64,000 nt of DNA from Nocardia vaccinii NBRC 15922 (GCF_001613305.1 NZ_BDCC01000049.1:38936-102935); one strand, 5' to 3'; positions 8,857-17,176 are shown, counted from the stretch's first letter. Numbers and translations are program-made. Notes: a model not told the origin generated them from the sequence alone.

Positions 8857-10071
8857 ATGCCTGGAGAGTGCGGTCGGCAGAACGTCTCGCCACTTCCGTC
8901 TGGTTTGACTGCCGATGTGCAGTGGAACCGGTCGATCTCGATCCGGTCACCCACCGGGTCGGTGCACACCCCGCCGCAGCGGGTCCTGCTGACCGGCGGG
9001 ACCGGGTTTCTCGGCGCCTATCTGCTGCACGAGTTCCTCACTCGTACGGAGGCGAAGATCTACTGCCTGGTCCGGGCGCGGAGTCACGCCGAGGCATTCG
9101 ATCGGATCGTGTCCGCGTTGCGCGGGTACAGGCTGTGGGATCCGCGGCACAGCCCGCGGATCCTGCCGTTCGCCGCTGATGTGTCGGAGCCGGGATTCGG
9201 TCTTCTCGCGCGGGAATATCGTGCGTTGTGCAGGTCGGACGTCATCGTGCACAACGCTGCCAGGGTCAACCACGTCGAGCCCTACTCCCGGCTGCGCAGC
9301 GCGAACGTGCAAGGGACTCGCGAGGTGCTCGAACTCGCGGCCGGCGGGGCGATACCCGTCCACTTCGTGTCGACGTTGTCGGTCGCCGCGGCCTGCGCAC
9401 GACCGCCGGCCGTTCCGGTTCTCGAATCGGCCCGTCCGGGACCGGCCGAAGTGCGCGGCAATGGTTACGTGCTGAGCAAGTGGGCGGGGGAGGAACTGGT
9501 CGCGCGGGCGGGTGAGCGGGGACTGCCGGTGGCCGTTCATCGCCCCGACCGCGTCTGTGGCGGCGCGGTGACCGGAGCGGTGAGCACGGACGACGCCTTC
9601 TGGACATTGGTGCGCGCGGCGGTGATGCTCGGTGCGGTAGTGCCGGAGTCCGCCGAATTCTCCCTGGTCCCGGCGGATTATGTGGCGGCCGCGATCGTTC
9701 ACCTGGCCACCCACGGTGGCACGGGACAGACCTACCATCTGATGAACCACTCCACCGCTCCGCTGACGCTCGTGTGGGAAAGGTTGCGCGCCAACGGATT
9801 CCCGCTGACCACGGCATCTCTGGCAGACCTGGCCGCGCGTTTGACGAGTGTGGCCACCACCGATCAGGGGCTCGCCCGCGCCGCGGCCATCCCCGTGCAA
9901 CGCTCGGACGGCGAGGTGCGATTCGACGACAGCAATACCGCGCATGCTCTGGCCGGCACTCCGATCAGGTGTGCACCGATGAGCGCGGAACTCATCGACC
10001 GCCATATCGAGTACCTCGTCGACGTTGGTTTCCTGCCGTCGCCCGTCGCCACTGCCGGGGCGAGCGCATGA
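8857..10071 (+). CDS. Stand-alone thioester reductase (Lys2/CAR-type NAD(P)-dependent reductase domain)
   Basis: A 404-residue protein in the extended short-chain dehydrogenase fold. GGTGFLG at residues 47-53 binds NAD(P)H, and the catalytic triad is visible as S172 (FVSTLS), Y204 and K208 (GYVLSKWAGE). This sequence style matches the reductive-release domain of non-ribosomal peptide synthetases and carboxylic acid reductases, which reduce a carrier-bound thioester to an aldehyde or alcohol. Here it stands alone, without adenylation or carrier domains nearby. It probably acts on an acyl-CoA or on an acyl carrier encoded elsewhere. The ~40 residues before the fold are unconserved in look, so the true start may be later. 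Confidence 0.85.
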   Translation: MPGECGRQNVSPLPSGLTADVQWNRSISIRSPTGSVHTPPQRVLLTGGTGFLGAYLLHEFLTRTEAKIYCLVRARSHAEAFDRIVSALRGYRLWDPRHSPRILPFAADVSEPGFGLLAREYRALCRSDVIVHNAARVNHVEPYSRLRSANVQGTREVLELAAGGAIPVHFVSTLSVAAACARPPAVPVLESARPGPAEVRGNGYVLSKWAGEELVARAGERGLPVAVHRPDRVCGGAVTGAVSTDDAFWTLVRAAVMLGAVVPESAEFSLVPADYVAAAIVHLATHGGTGQTYHLMNHSTAPLTLVWERLRANGFPLTTASLADLAARLTSVATTDQGLARAAAIPVQRSDGEVRFDDSNTAHALAGTPIRCAPMSAELIDRHIEYLVDVGFLPSPVATAGASA

Positions 10072-10283
10072 TTCGAGCTGCGGGTATTTCAGGGATTCAG
10101 CTCGTGGGGGATCATCGGCTCCGGAGGTGATCCGCCCTCGGCCTGGACCGCAGAGGTTCACGGCCGCAGTTCGTCATTCCCCTGTACCGACGACGGTGCT
10201 CGCCCGGACTCATCGGTACCCGATCCGCCTCGTCCACGGGAACCACGGCTGATACCCCGGTCCGACAAGGTCGAGGCGGCTCC

Positions 10284-10787
10284 TTATGCGCCGCTCTTGC
10301 GGCGGCGTGGCGCGGCCGAGCGGGGCGGCGTCGAGCGCATGTGGTCGCGCACCGGCGCCAGCAGGGCGGCGAGGGCCTCGACGTCGTCGCGTGAGAGCGG
10401 CTCGAAGAGCAGGCCGCTGACGACCTCGATGTGACCGGGCAGCACCTCGGCGAGCCGTGCGCGGCCGGCGTCGGTGATGGTGACGGTGATGACTCGCTCG
10501 TCGTCCGCGGAAGGGGCTCGCACAACCAGACCTGCCTTCTCGAGCAGACCCGCCTGGTAGGTCAGGCCGCTGCGGCTGTAGACGACGCCGTCGGCCAGGT
10601 CGGTCATGCGGTGACTGCCTGTCGGCGAGTCGCCGAGCCGAGCCAGCAGCTGGAACTGCACGTAGCTGAGATCGCCGGCCTCGCGCAGCTGCTGCTCGAC
10701 CGCGTGCCGGAGCAGGCTGGTCACCTCGACGAGGTCGAAGTAGGCGCCGAGCTGCACGGGGTCGAGTGACGGCGTCGAATCGGGCAT
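10284..10787 (-). CDS. MarR-family transcriptional regulator
   Basis: A 167-residue winged-helix protein. Residues about 35-115 carry the MarR DNA-binding domain (FQLLARLGDSPTGSHRMTDLADGVVYSRSGLTYQ, ending in the DER-VITVTITDAGR wing). The Lys/Arg-rich C-terminus is disordered in look. It is divergent from a zinc-free quinone-oxidoreductase-like gene. Three identical palindromes lie in the shared intergenic region, one only 16 bases upstream of its own ATG, so it very likely represses both genes and itself. The ligand is unknown; MarR/oxidoreductase pairs usually answer to phenolics, quinones or oxidants. Confidence 0.92.
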   Translation of the reverse strand: MPDSTPSLDPVQLGAYFDLVEVTSLLRHAVEQQLREAGDLSYVQFQLLARLGDSPTGSHRMTDLADGVVYSRSGLTYQAGLLEKAGLVVRAPSADDERVITVTITDAGRARLAEVLPGHIEVVSGLLFEPLSRDDVEALAALLAPVRDHMRSTPPRSAAPRRRKSGA

Positions 10788-10802
10788 GACCGGAGTTTAC
10801 TG

Positions 10803-10816
10803 CTTCGAATTCGAAG
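10803..10816. promoter_or_regulatory. MarR operator copy 1
   Basis: A perfect 14-bp palindrome, CTTCGAATTCGAAG, directly upstream of the marR-type gene start. It is placed to block that gene's promoter (autoregulation). Confidence 0.8.
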
Positions 10817-10913
10817 AGTGCCGCGTGGTGCGGGTGTGCGGTACCGGGCCCGGCCGATCGTCGCGGAGCTCGTCGTGGCGATGGGGTGGCCGCCGCGAAT
10901 CAAGTATCACTTG

Positions 10914-10927
10914 CTTCGAATTCGAAG
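10914..10927. promoter_or_regulatory. MarR operator copy 2, over a likely -35 element
   Basis: Identical CTTCGAATTCGAAG palindrome. It overlaps a possible -35 (TTGCTT at 10911-10916), with a weak -10 (TACCGT at 10934-10939) 17 bases further on for the oxidoreductase gene. Confidence 0.8.
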
Positions 10928-10950
10928 TGGTGTTACCGTGATTGAAGGTG

Positions 10951-10964
10951 CTTCGAATTCGAAG
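10951..10964. promoter_or_regulatory. MarR operator copy 3
   Basis: Identical palindrome, extended to 16 bp by flanking G and C. It starts 37 bp after copy 2 and sits between the proposed -10 and the ribosome binding site of the oxidoreductase gene. Confidence 0.8.
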
Positions 10965-10992
10965 CAGCAACGTGAAGTGAAGGGAGAATCCG

Positions 10993-11937
10993 ATGAAGGC
11001 AGTGCGTTTCCATGAGTACGGCGCCCCCGACGTCCTGCGCTACGAGGACGTGGACCAGCCCGTCCCTGGAGCCGGTGAGGTCCGGATCAGGGTTGCCGCG
11101 ACGTCTTTCAACTCTGTCGACGGCAATATCCGCGGCGGCTTCATGCAGGGACCCATCCCGGTGGAGCTGCCGCACACTCCCGGTCTCGACGTCGCCGGAA
11201 CGGTCGACGCGCTCGGTGAGGGCGTGGAGGGCATCGCGGTCGGTGACGATGTGGTCGGTTTCCTGCCGATGGACGGCAATGGAGCCGCCGCGGAGTACGT
11301 CATCGCGCCGGCCGAGGTGCTGACGCCGGCGCCCGAGAGCGTCCCGCTGGCCGACGCCGCCGCGCTGCCCGTGGTGGGCCTCACCGCGTACCAGGCACTG
11401 TTCGATCATGGCAAGCTGACGGCAGGGCAGCGTGTTCTGATCAATGGTGCCGGTGGAGCGGTCGGCGGCTACGCGGTGCAGCTTGCCAAGAACGTCGGTG
11501 CCCACGTGATCGCCACGGCCGGCCCGCGCAGCGCCGCGGCAGTCGAGTCCGCCGGTGCCGACGAGGTCGTCGACCACACCACCACCGCCGTGACCGCGGC
11601 GGTGACCGAGCCGGTCGATCTCGTGCTCAACCTGGCCCCGGTGGACCCGGCCGAACTGGACGCGCTCGTCACCCTGGTCCGGCCGGGCGGTGTCGTGGTC
11701 AACACGACGGTGTGGATGCCCGCCCCGAGCGATGAGGAGCGCGGCGTGCGCGGCATCGACCTGTTCGTCCGCAGTGACGCCGACCAGCTGGCGAAACTGG
11801 TCGCGCGGGTCGATCGCGGCGAGCTGCGCGTCGACGTCGCCCAGCGGGTGCCGCTGTCCGAACTTGCCGCGCTGCACGCCCGCGCCGCCGAGGGCGCGGT
11901 GCACGGCAAGGTCATCGTCGTCCCGCTCACCGCCTGA
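10993..11937 (+). CDS. NADP-dependent quinone oxidoreductase-like MDR enzyme
   Basis: A 314-residue medium-chain dehydrogenase/reductase without the zinc-ligand cysteines. The ATG follows AGGGAG. The N-terminal GroES-like part carries PHTPGLDVAGTV, and the nucleotide-binding part carries LINGAGGAVGGYAVQLAK around residues 150-168. It belongs to the zeta-crystallin/quinone oxidoreductase group, which reduces quinones or activated double bonds with NADPH in the cytoplasm. It is controlled by the divergent MarR regulator through two operators in its promoter, which suggests induction by an electrophilic or quinone-like compound. Confidence 0.9.
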   Translation: MKAVRFHEYGAPDVLRYEDVDQPVPGAGEVRIRVAATSFNSVDGNIRGGFMQGPIPVELPHTPGLDVAGTVDALGEGVEGIAVGDDVVGFLPMDGNGAAAEYVIAPAEVLTPAPESVPLADAAALPVVGLTAYQALFDHGKLTAGQRVLINGAGGAVGGYAVQLAKNVGAHVIATAGPRSAAAVESAGADEVVDHTTTAVTAAVTEPVDLVLNLAPVDPAELDALVTLVRPGGVVVNTTVWMPAPSDEERGVRGIDLFVRSDADQLAKLVARVDRGELRVDVAQRVPLSELAALHARAAEGAVHGKVIVVPLTA

Positions 11938-12150
11938 TCCTGGAAGGCGAGAATTCTCTCCGGCCTGGCTCCCGAAATCGCCGCGGCGGCCCCGATGGCA
12001 GGCGCGATGGCGGACGTCACACCCCCGGAAGTGGGCGACGTCCCCGCGTGCCGCGCCATGTGGCAGCCGATCATCGGCGCCGCAATCAGTCGGCCATTGC
12101 GACTGGAACCGAATCGTGAGGCAAGTCGGGATGTCGGCGACCAGTTTCGG

Positions 12151-12642
12151 TCACTGCGGTGTCGCTGCGGCAATCTCGTTCGCCAGGGAGAGGGCCTGGG
12201 GGTCTTCGTCGGGTTGGCCGGTGTCGGTGGTGATCAGATCGTGCAGGCTCTCGTCGATGTAGAAGGACCAGCCCTTGCGGCAGGCCTCGAAGCATTCGAA
12301 TGCGGGGGTGAGGCCGACGTGGGTGAAGCGGAGTTCGGTGGTGTCGGCGAAGCGGGTGATCTCGAAACGGATTTCGGTGCCGTTCCATTCGGTTTGGTCC
12401 TCGACGAGGGTGATCTGGGCGTCGAGGACACGCCAGACGACACGGTCGTGAGGGACGACCTCGGTGACCTCGATAGTGGATCGATGCACGCCCGGCACCT
12501 CGTAAGTGAAGACGTCTCCGGGCTTTTCGCTGCGTCCTGTGAGGGCCTTCGACCACCAGCCGCGCACGTCGAGTACGGCGTCGAAGACGGTTTCGGGGTT
12601 CTGGTCCACTGCGAAGGTCGTCGTGAAATTCTGCTCGGTCAT
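12151..12642 (-). CDS. SRPBCC (AHSA1-type) domain protein
   Basis: A 163-residue START-like protein. I chose the ATG at 12642 because GGGAGAAA precedes it; the open frame runs further upstream across the operator. It begins FTTTFAVDQNPETVFDAVLDVRGWWS, the usual first strand and Trp-rich helix of the AHSA1/SRPBCC ligand-binding fold, and ends with a C-terminal helix. Such domains bind hydrophobic ligands; no enzyme activity can be assigned. It is divergent from an ArsR-type regulator gene that is followed by another SRPBCC gene. The intergenic region holds two copies of one inverted repeat, so the three genes probably form one regulatory unit. Confidence 0.85.
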   Translation of the reverse strand: MTEQNFTTTFAVDQNPETVFDAVLDVRGWWSKALTGRSEKPGDVFTYEVPGVHRSTIEVTEVVPHDRVVWRVLDAQITLVEDQTEWNGTEIRFEITRFADTTELRFTHVGLTPAFECFEACRKGWSFYIDESLHDLITTDTGQPDEDPQALSLANEIAAATPQ

Positions 12643-12682
12643 GGGTTTCTCCCTGAAGGGGTGGGTGAATCGGCCGCGATAT

Positions 12683-12698
12683 TCAACCGATGGGTTGA
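12683..12698. promoter_or_regulatory. ArsR-type operator copy 1 (TCAACC-N4-GGTTGA)
   Basis: A 16-bp inverted repeat upstream of the minus-strand SRPBCC gene, identical in its arms to the copy at 12724-12739. The centres are 41 bp apart, about four helical turns. Confidence 0.78.
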
Positions 12699-12723
12699 CA
12701 GTAGGCATGGGCAGGCGGGATAG

Positions 12724-12739
12724 TCAACCATGTGGTTGA
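12724..12739. promoter_or_regulatory. ArsR-type operator copy 2, overlapping the regulator's start codon
   Basis: The same TCAACC-N4-GGTTGA repeat. The GTG start of the regulator (12732) lies inside it, so a bound repressor would cover the 5' end of its own gene. Transcription from this site may be leaderless or nearly so. Confidence 0.75.
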
Positions 12740-13073
12740 GAATTCTTCGGAACAGCTCGACGTGGTCTTCCAGGCGCTATCGGACTCCACGCGCCGCTCG
12801 ATGCTGCGCACCCTGGCGACCCGCCAGTGCAGCGTCACCGAGCTGGCTGCCCCGTTCGACATCTCGCTCGCGGCGGCGTCCAAGCACATCAAGGTCCTCG
12901 AGCGGGCCGGTCTGGTGAGACGCAGCGTGCACGGGCGCACCCATCTGTGCCGACTCGATCCGCGCCCGCTGCGGGATTGCGCCGAATGGATGAACTTCTA
13001 CGAACGCTTCTGGAACCAGAGCCTCGACGCTCTGGAAACCGCACTGCTGCAGGAGGATTCTCGAGATGAGTGA
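12732..13073 (+). CDS. ArsR-type winged-helix transcriptional regulator
   Basis: A 113-residue regulator starting at a GTG that lies within its own operator; GGCGGGA 11 bases upstream is the only candidate ribosome binding site. The helix-turn-helix is plain (ALSDSTRRSMLRTLATRQCSVTEL, then SLAAASKHIKVLERAGLV, then the wing). It has no ArsR metal-binding ELCVCDL motif, so it belongs to the SRPBCC-associated, non-metal subgroup. Its stop overlaps the next gene, an SRPBCC protein, by eight bases. It is expected to repress the divergent SRPBCC gene and its own operon. Confidence 0.92.
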   Translation: MVENSSEQLDVVFQALSDSTRRSMLRTLATRQCSVTELAAPFDISLAAASKHIKVLERAGLVRRSVHGRTHLCRLDPRPLRDCAEWMNFYERFWNQSLDALETALLQEDSRDE

Positions 13074-13602
13074 CTACGGCGAGGTCGTGGGACCAGGTAC
13101 GGTCCGCATCGAACGGCTGCTGCCCGGACCGATCGAACGAGTCTGGGCCTACCTGACCGATATCGACAAGCGCGCGACCTGGCTGGCCGGCGGGCTGCTC
13201 GAACAGGCCACCGGCGGCCGGGTCGAACATATCTTCCGGATCCACGAACTCACCGGCGAGGGTGATCCCGCCGAGGTAGCCGACCGCAGGCACGGCGAGG
13301 TGCTCGAATGGGATCCCCCGCATCTGCTGCGCCACACCTGGAGCACCGGCGGCGGCCTCGCCGACTCGGAAGTGACCTTCGTGCTAGAGCAGGTCGCCGA
13401 CAAGGTCCGGCTGACGGTCACCCACCGCCGGCTCCCGACCCGGGACGAGACCCTCGACATCGCCGCAGGCTGGCACACTCACCTGGACATCCTGCAAGCC
13501 AGGCTCACGGCCTCCCCACCGGACTCGTTCTGGCCGAAGTTCAATTCCCTTCGCGCAGAATACGAACCACTGCTGGCTTCGGATTCGTTGGAGCGCAGCT
13601 GA
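13066..13602 (+). CDS. SRPBCC (AHSA1-type) domain protein, partner of the ArsR regulator
   Basis: A 178-residue START-like fold protein. It starts at the ATG inside the end of the ArsR gene, so the two are translationally coupled. The pattern IERLLPGPIERVWAYLTD, then EWDPPHLLRHTW and a long C-terminal helix, is typical of AHSA1 family proteins paired with ArsR regulators. The pairing suggests that it binds or alters a small hydrophobic molecule connected with the regulator's signal. No catalytic residue can be assigned. Confidence 0.87.
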   Translation: MSDYGEVVGPGTVRIERLLPGPIERVWAYLTDIDKRATWLAGGLLEQATGGRVEHIFRIHELTGEGDPAEVADRRHGEVLEWDPPHLLRHTWSTGGGLADSEVTFVLEQVADKVRLTVTHRRLPTRDETLDIAAGWHTHLDILQARLTASPPDSFWPKFNSLRAEYEPLLASDSLERS

Positions 13603-13618
13603 TCTCGGCGACCGCCGG

Positions 13619-13658
13619 CACACATTCCGAACCAGAACAGTGTGTCGGCAATTCGAAC
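13619..13658. repeat. Direct repeat, copy 1, 3' of the GGDEF gene
   Basis: About 40 bp, starting CACACATTCCGAA and ending GCAATTCGAAC. It matches 15108-15149 in the same orientation with a few substitutions and a 2-base length difference. The two copies flank the diguanylate cyclase gene. Confidence 0.75.
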
Positions 13659-13683
13659 GACGTTGCGCTGATTGCTCAGTTGT

Positions 13684-14982
13684 TCAGATCGCTCGGCCTT
13701 CGTCGGTATCGCGCGGGTTCGCGGCCCTGCGGTTGCCGCGGTCGGTTTTGGCGCGGTACAGCTCGCGGTCGGCGGCTATCAGCAGGGTGGCCGCTGGTTG
13801 GGCGGCGATGGGGATGGTGACCGCGCCGATGCTGACCGACATCGACAGTCGATGGTCGCCGACGATGATCTCGGTGGCCAGTGCGGATTTCAGTTGGTCG
13901 GTGACGGTGGCAATCCGATGCTCGTCGGTGGGTGGCGAGACGAGGACGACGAATTCGTCACCGCCGAGCCGGGCGGTCAGCCATTCGCCGTCCGGTGAGA
14001 TGTCGCGGAATCGATCGGCGATGGCCACCAGGACCTGGTCACCGGTGGAGTGACCGTAGCGGTCGTTGATGTCTTTGAAGCGGTCGAGGTCGGCGAAGCA
14101 CAGCCCGATGCGATCGTCGGGGGCGGCGTTCGCGGTGATGGCATCGATTCGTTCGAGGAGAAGGCGCCGGTTGGGCAGGCCGGTGAGCTGGTCGTGTCGG
14201 GCCTGCCAGTGCAGCTGTTCCTGCAGTTGGTGCCGTTGGGTGACGTCCTCGGCCACGGCCAGCCCGAAGTCGGGCCGGTCGCCGCTTGCCGGTATGAAGG
14301 TGACGGAGAACGACGTCCATCGAATGCTGCCGTCGCCGCGGATCAGTCGCCGTTCCATGCGGACCGTCCCCTGGCGCTCCAGCAAGAGCCGGCCGAAGAC
14401 TTGCGCGTTGATCTCGTCCCACTCTTCCGGATGGGCGAACTCGGCGATCGAGATCCGGTGCAGCGCCTCGACGGGCACGCCGAGCATGTCGCTCATCGCC
14501 TGATTGGCGTAGATCAGATTGCCGTCGACGTCCCCCAGGGCGATGGCGATGGGGAAGTTCTCGACGGCGGTGCGGAACAACTTGTCCGAAATATGGCGGA
14601 ACGGTCGGGACTGTTCGGGCGTCTCCGGCGGCGGTCGCTGCTCCCGGGGGAGCGCCTGGTGATAGCCACGCTCGATGGCGATGAGCAAGGCGGTCACCCG
14701 CTCGTCGGTGTCGAATCGGGGACTTTCGGCTGACAGGCGATACAGCACCGGCGCAGTTGCGCCCGGCACTGCCGGATGGACCAGGCCCGCAGCGACCAGG
14801 GCGGCGCCGACCCGTGCACCCGCGGCGTCGTCGAAGGGGTCGGCGTCCAGTCCGTCGGCCAGTTCGTCGACCAGGTCGCCCAGCGCTTGTCGCGCTCCTG
14901 GCGTGGGTTCGGGCACCGCCCCGGCAGTGGTGAGTGCATGCCACCATTGCGACACCAGTGAGGTTCGCTCGACATCTTCCAT
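13684..14982 (-). CDS. PAS-GGDEF diguanylate cyclase
   Basis: A 432-residue cytoplasmic signalling protein. Residues 1-125 form a helical N-terminal region of unknown type, about 131-255 a PAS sensor domain (LGDVDGNLIYANQAMSDMLG), and about 262-420 a GGDEF domain (HDQLTGLPNRRLLLERID, FADLDRFKDINDRYGHSTGD). The active-site GGDEF is intact at 340-344, so it should make cyclic di-GMP from GTP. The usual inhibitory RxxD site five residues before GGDEF is absent (D-G-E-W there), so product feedback may be missing. There is no EAL domain and no membrane anchor. A ~40-bp direct repeat flanks the gene on both sides. Confidence 0.93.
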   Translation of the reverse strand: MEDVERTSLVSQWWHALTTAGAVPEPTPGARQALGDLVDELADGLDADPFDDAAGARVGAALVAAGLVHPAVPGATAPVLYRLSAESPRFDTDERVTALLIAIERGYHQALPREQRPPPETPEQSRPFRHISDKLFRTAVENFPIAIALGDVDGNLIYANQAMSDMLGVPVEALHRISIAEFAHPEEWDEINAQVFGRLLLERQGTVRMERRLIRGDGSIRWTSFSVTFIPASGDRPDFGLAVAEDVTQRHQLQEQLHWQARHDQLTGLPNRRLLLERIDAITANAAPDDRIGLCFADLDRFKDINDRYGHSTGDQVLVAIADRFRDISPDGEWLTARLGGDEFVVLVSPPTDEHRIATVTDQLKSALATEIIVGDHRLSMSVSIGAVTIPIAAQPAATLLIAADRELYRAKTDRGNRRAANPRDTDEGRAI

Positions 14983-15319
14983 GTCAATACCTCGGTCGGT
15001 TGGTCACCGTTCGGTGCCCGATCGGGGACACCGGCGTCCTCCTGCCCCACGATAAGACCCGTTCTCCGAGTAGCCGAAAATATCCGGGACCTGTAGAGCC
15101 TTTGTGCCACACATTCCGAATCAGCACGGTGTGTGCTGGCAATTCGAACCGATCGTCACCGGCCGGACGCTCCTCATCCGGGCAACGGCGTGAGGTTCGT
15201 CGGTCAGCACGCGCAGGTGCTCACGCTCGATCCCGAGGCGAGCGATCGGCGCGACGCTGGTCTCGCAATCCGGTCCACCGTCACGATCCGCCGCCCGAGC
15301 CTGGACGCCGGGTGCCGGC
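14983..15319. other. Intergenic stretch upstream of the diguanylate cyclase
   Basis: No gene is supported. It contains the second copy of the 40-bp direct repeat (15108-15149) and, presumably, the promoter of the GGDEF gene. The rest, up to the end of the SulP gene, shows no structure I can name. Confidence 0.5.
15108..15149. repeat. Direct repeat, copy 2, 5' of the GGDEF gene
   Basis: About 42 bp matching 13619-13658 in the same orientation; starts CACACATTCCGAA and ends GCAATTCGAAC. The middle differs at a few bases and by a short insertion. Confidence 0.75.
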
Positions 15320-16966
15320 TCATCGACCACTTCCGGCGAGGGCGGGGGGCAGCTGCCGCGCGCAGGCGAGGGCATCGGGGGTGTGGGCGAACAGGTGCCC
15401 GTCCCCGCCGGCGGGCAGGGCCCCGATCGCGTCGAGGCGGCGACGGTGGTCGGAGCGCAGCCCGGACATGAGCACGATGATGTGACGGTGCTCGAGTTTG
15501 CCGATCACGTCCTTGAGCACCAGCGCACCGGTGCTGTCCAGAGCGGTGACGTGCGACATGCGCAGGATCACCACATGCACATCCGATACCTCGGCGAGCT
15601 CGAGCAGGAAGCGGTGGGCGGCGGCGAAGAACAACGGCCCGTCCAGGCGGTAAGCGACGATGTGCTGGTCGAGCAGTTCGTGTTCCTCGGTGAGGTGATC
15701 GGCTTCGTCGAGCGGAATCTGTTGCAGGCGTGCTTCTTTCGCCACCGCACGCAATGCCGACAGTACCGCGATGCCGACGCCGACGGCGACCGCTGTCACC
15801 AGATCCGCGGCGACGGTGACCAGGAACGTGACACCCATGATCGCCGCGTCGCTCTTGGAGGCGCGGGCGATCGCGGCCAGCGACGCGGTTTCCACCATCC
15901 GCACGGTGGTAGCCAGCAGCACCCCCGCCAACGCGGCCAGGGGAATGTGACCGACGAGCGGGGCGGCCAGGAAGATGATGATCGCCAACACGATGGCGTG
16001 CGTCAACGCCGCCAGGCGGGTGCGTCCGCCGGAGCGCACGTTGACCGCGGTGCGGGCGATCGCGCCGGTGGCCGGAACACCCCCGAACAAGGGCGCGGCA
16101 ATATTGGCCAGCCCCTGGCCGAACAGTTCGCGATCGGAGTTGTGGCGGGTGCCCACCGCCATCGAGTCGGCGGCCGTGGCCGATAACAACGACTCCAACG
16201 CCGCCAGCGCGGCCACCGCCAGCGCCGGAGCCAGCAGCGACCCCAGCTGGTCCGGATGCAGGAAACCGAGTGTGGGCGCCGGCAAACCCGACGGGATGGC
16301 ACCGATGCGGGTCAGCCGCAGATCGAACAGCGCCGCGGCGATCGTGGCGGCGGCCACGGCCAGCAGGGCGAACGGCCACCGCGGCAGGAACCGGCCACCG
16401 GCCAGCATCACCACGGCCACAACCAGCGCCGTGACGATCGGCAGCGGGTCGGGATGGCCGATGTACTGGTGCACGGCGTCGGCGGCGGCCTGCCACACCT
16501 TGTCCCCGTGCGCATGCGCGACACCGAGTGCGGACGGAACCTGCTGCAGGGCGATGACCACCGCGATGCCCGCGGTGAAGCCCTCGATCACCGGGGCGGG
16601 CATATAGCGCACCGCGCGCCCGACCCCGGCGACCGCGAGCACCACCAGCACGAGCCCGGCCAGCAGCCCCACGGCCAGCACCCCACTCGCACCGTGCTGA
16701 TGGACGATCGGTACCAGCACAACCGTCATCGCCCCCGTGGGCCCCGACACCTGGAACCTAGACCCACCGAAGATCGCCCCGACCGCACCCGCCACCACCG
16801 CGGTCGCCAGCCCGGCAGCCGCGCCCAGGCCCGAGGAGATCCCGAAGCCCAGCGCCAGCGGGAGCGCTACCAGCGCGACGATGAGCCCGGACAGCAGGTC
16901 CGCGCCGGGGGCACGCAGGCCCGCGCGCCAGTCGGACCAGACCGGCAAAAGCGCCCGCGCGCTCAC
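15320..16966 (-). CDS. SulP-family anion transporter with STAS domain
   Basis: A 548-residue inner-membrane transporter. The first ~400 residues are polytopic and begin in standard SulP style (DLLSGLIVALVALPLALGFG, then GPTGAMTVVLVPIV). Residues about 430-540 form a cytoplasmic STAS domain (VVILRMSHVTALDSTGALVL, containing the D-S-T-G segment). SulP proteins carry sulfate, bicarbonate or dicarboxylates; the substrate is not readable here. It begins at a GTG that overlaps the stop of an internally deleted pckG copy (GTGA), so its translation is coupled to that small gene and its transcription to the box at 17177. Confidence 0.93.
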   Translation of the reverse strand: MSARALLPVWSDWRAGLRAPGADLLSGLIVALVALPLALGFGISSGLGAAAGLATAVVAGAVGAIFGGSRFQVSGPTGAMTVVLVPIVHQHGASGVLAVGLLAGLVLVVLAVAGVGRAVRYMPAPVIEGFTAGIAVVIALQQVPSALGVAHAHGDKVWQAAADAVHQYIGHPDPLPIVTALVVAVVMLAGGRFLPRWPFALLAVAAATIAAALFDLRLTRIGAIPSGLPAPTLGFLHPDQLGSLLAPALAVAALAALESLLSATAADSMAVGTRHNSDRELFGQGLANIAAPLFGGVPATGAIARTAVNVRSGGRTRLAALTHAIVLAIIIFLAAPLVGHIPLAALAGVLLATTVRMVETASLAAIARASKSDAAIMGVTFLVTVAADLVTAVAVGVGIAVLSALRAVAKEARLQQIPLDEADHLTEEHELLDQHIVAYRLDGPLFFAAAHRFLLELAEVSDVHVVILRMSHVTALDSTGALVLKDVIGKLEHRHIIVLMSGLRSDHRRRLDAIGALPAGGDGHLFAHTPDALACARQLPPALAGSGR

Positions 16967-17142
16967 AGTGCTTGCGCCAGAGGTAGTTTCAACCCCGCCA
17001 ACTGCTCATGCGGAACCTCCGGCAGCCGGTTCCGGCCGTATCGGCCGTCAACCGGGGCGGCCTCGGCGACCCACGCCGGTACACCCGTGTGGTCGGACGG
17101 TGCCTGGCCTGTCCCGGTGACGGCAGCGGACTGATCGGTCAC
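16963..17142 (-). CDS. Mini-PEPCK: 59-residue peptide made of the N and C termini of PckG
   Basis: Starts at GTG 17142 with GAAGGAG before it; a TTG at 17166 would add eight residues. The first ~28 residues align with the N-terminus of the neighbouring pckG product (VTD..AV..QAP..H.G...WV). The rest align with its last ~38 residues (W.AE.A..D..Y...RLP....QLA..KL.LA..L). About 540 internal residues, including all catalytic ones, are missing. The junction falls where both segments contain W-(V/I)-(S/A)-(D/E). The distance from start codon to upstream box (35 bases) and the GTGA overlap with the next gene are the same as at pckG. It cannot be an enzyme; it may be a leader for SulP translation or a decayed duplicate. 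Confidence 0.7.
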   Translation of the reverse strand: MTDQSAAVTGTGQAPSDHTGVPAWVAEAAPVDGRYGRNRLPEVPHEQLAGLKLPLAQAL

Positions 17143-17176
17143 GACAATTACTCCTTCACGAAACAACTAGGTTATT

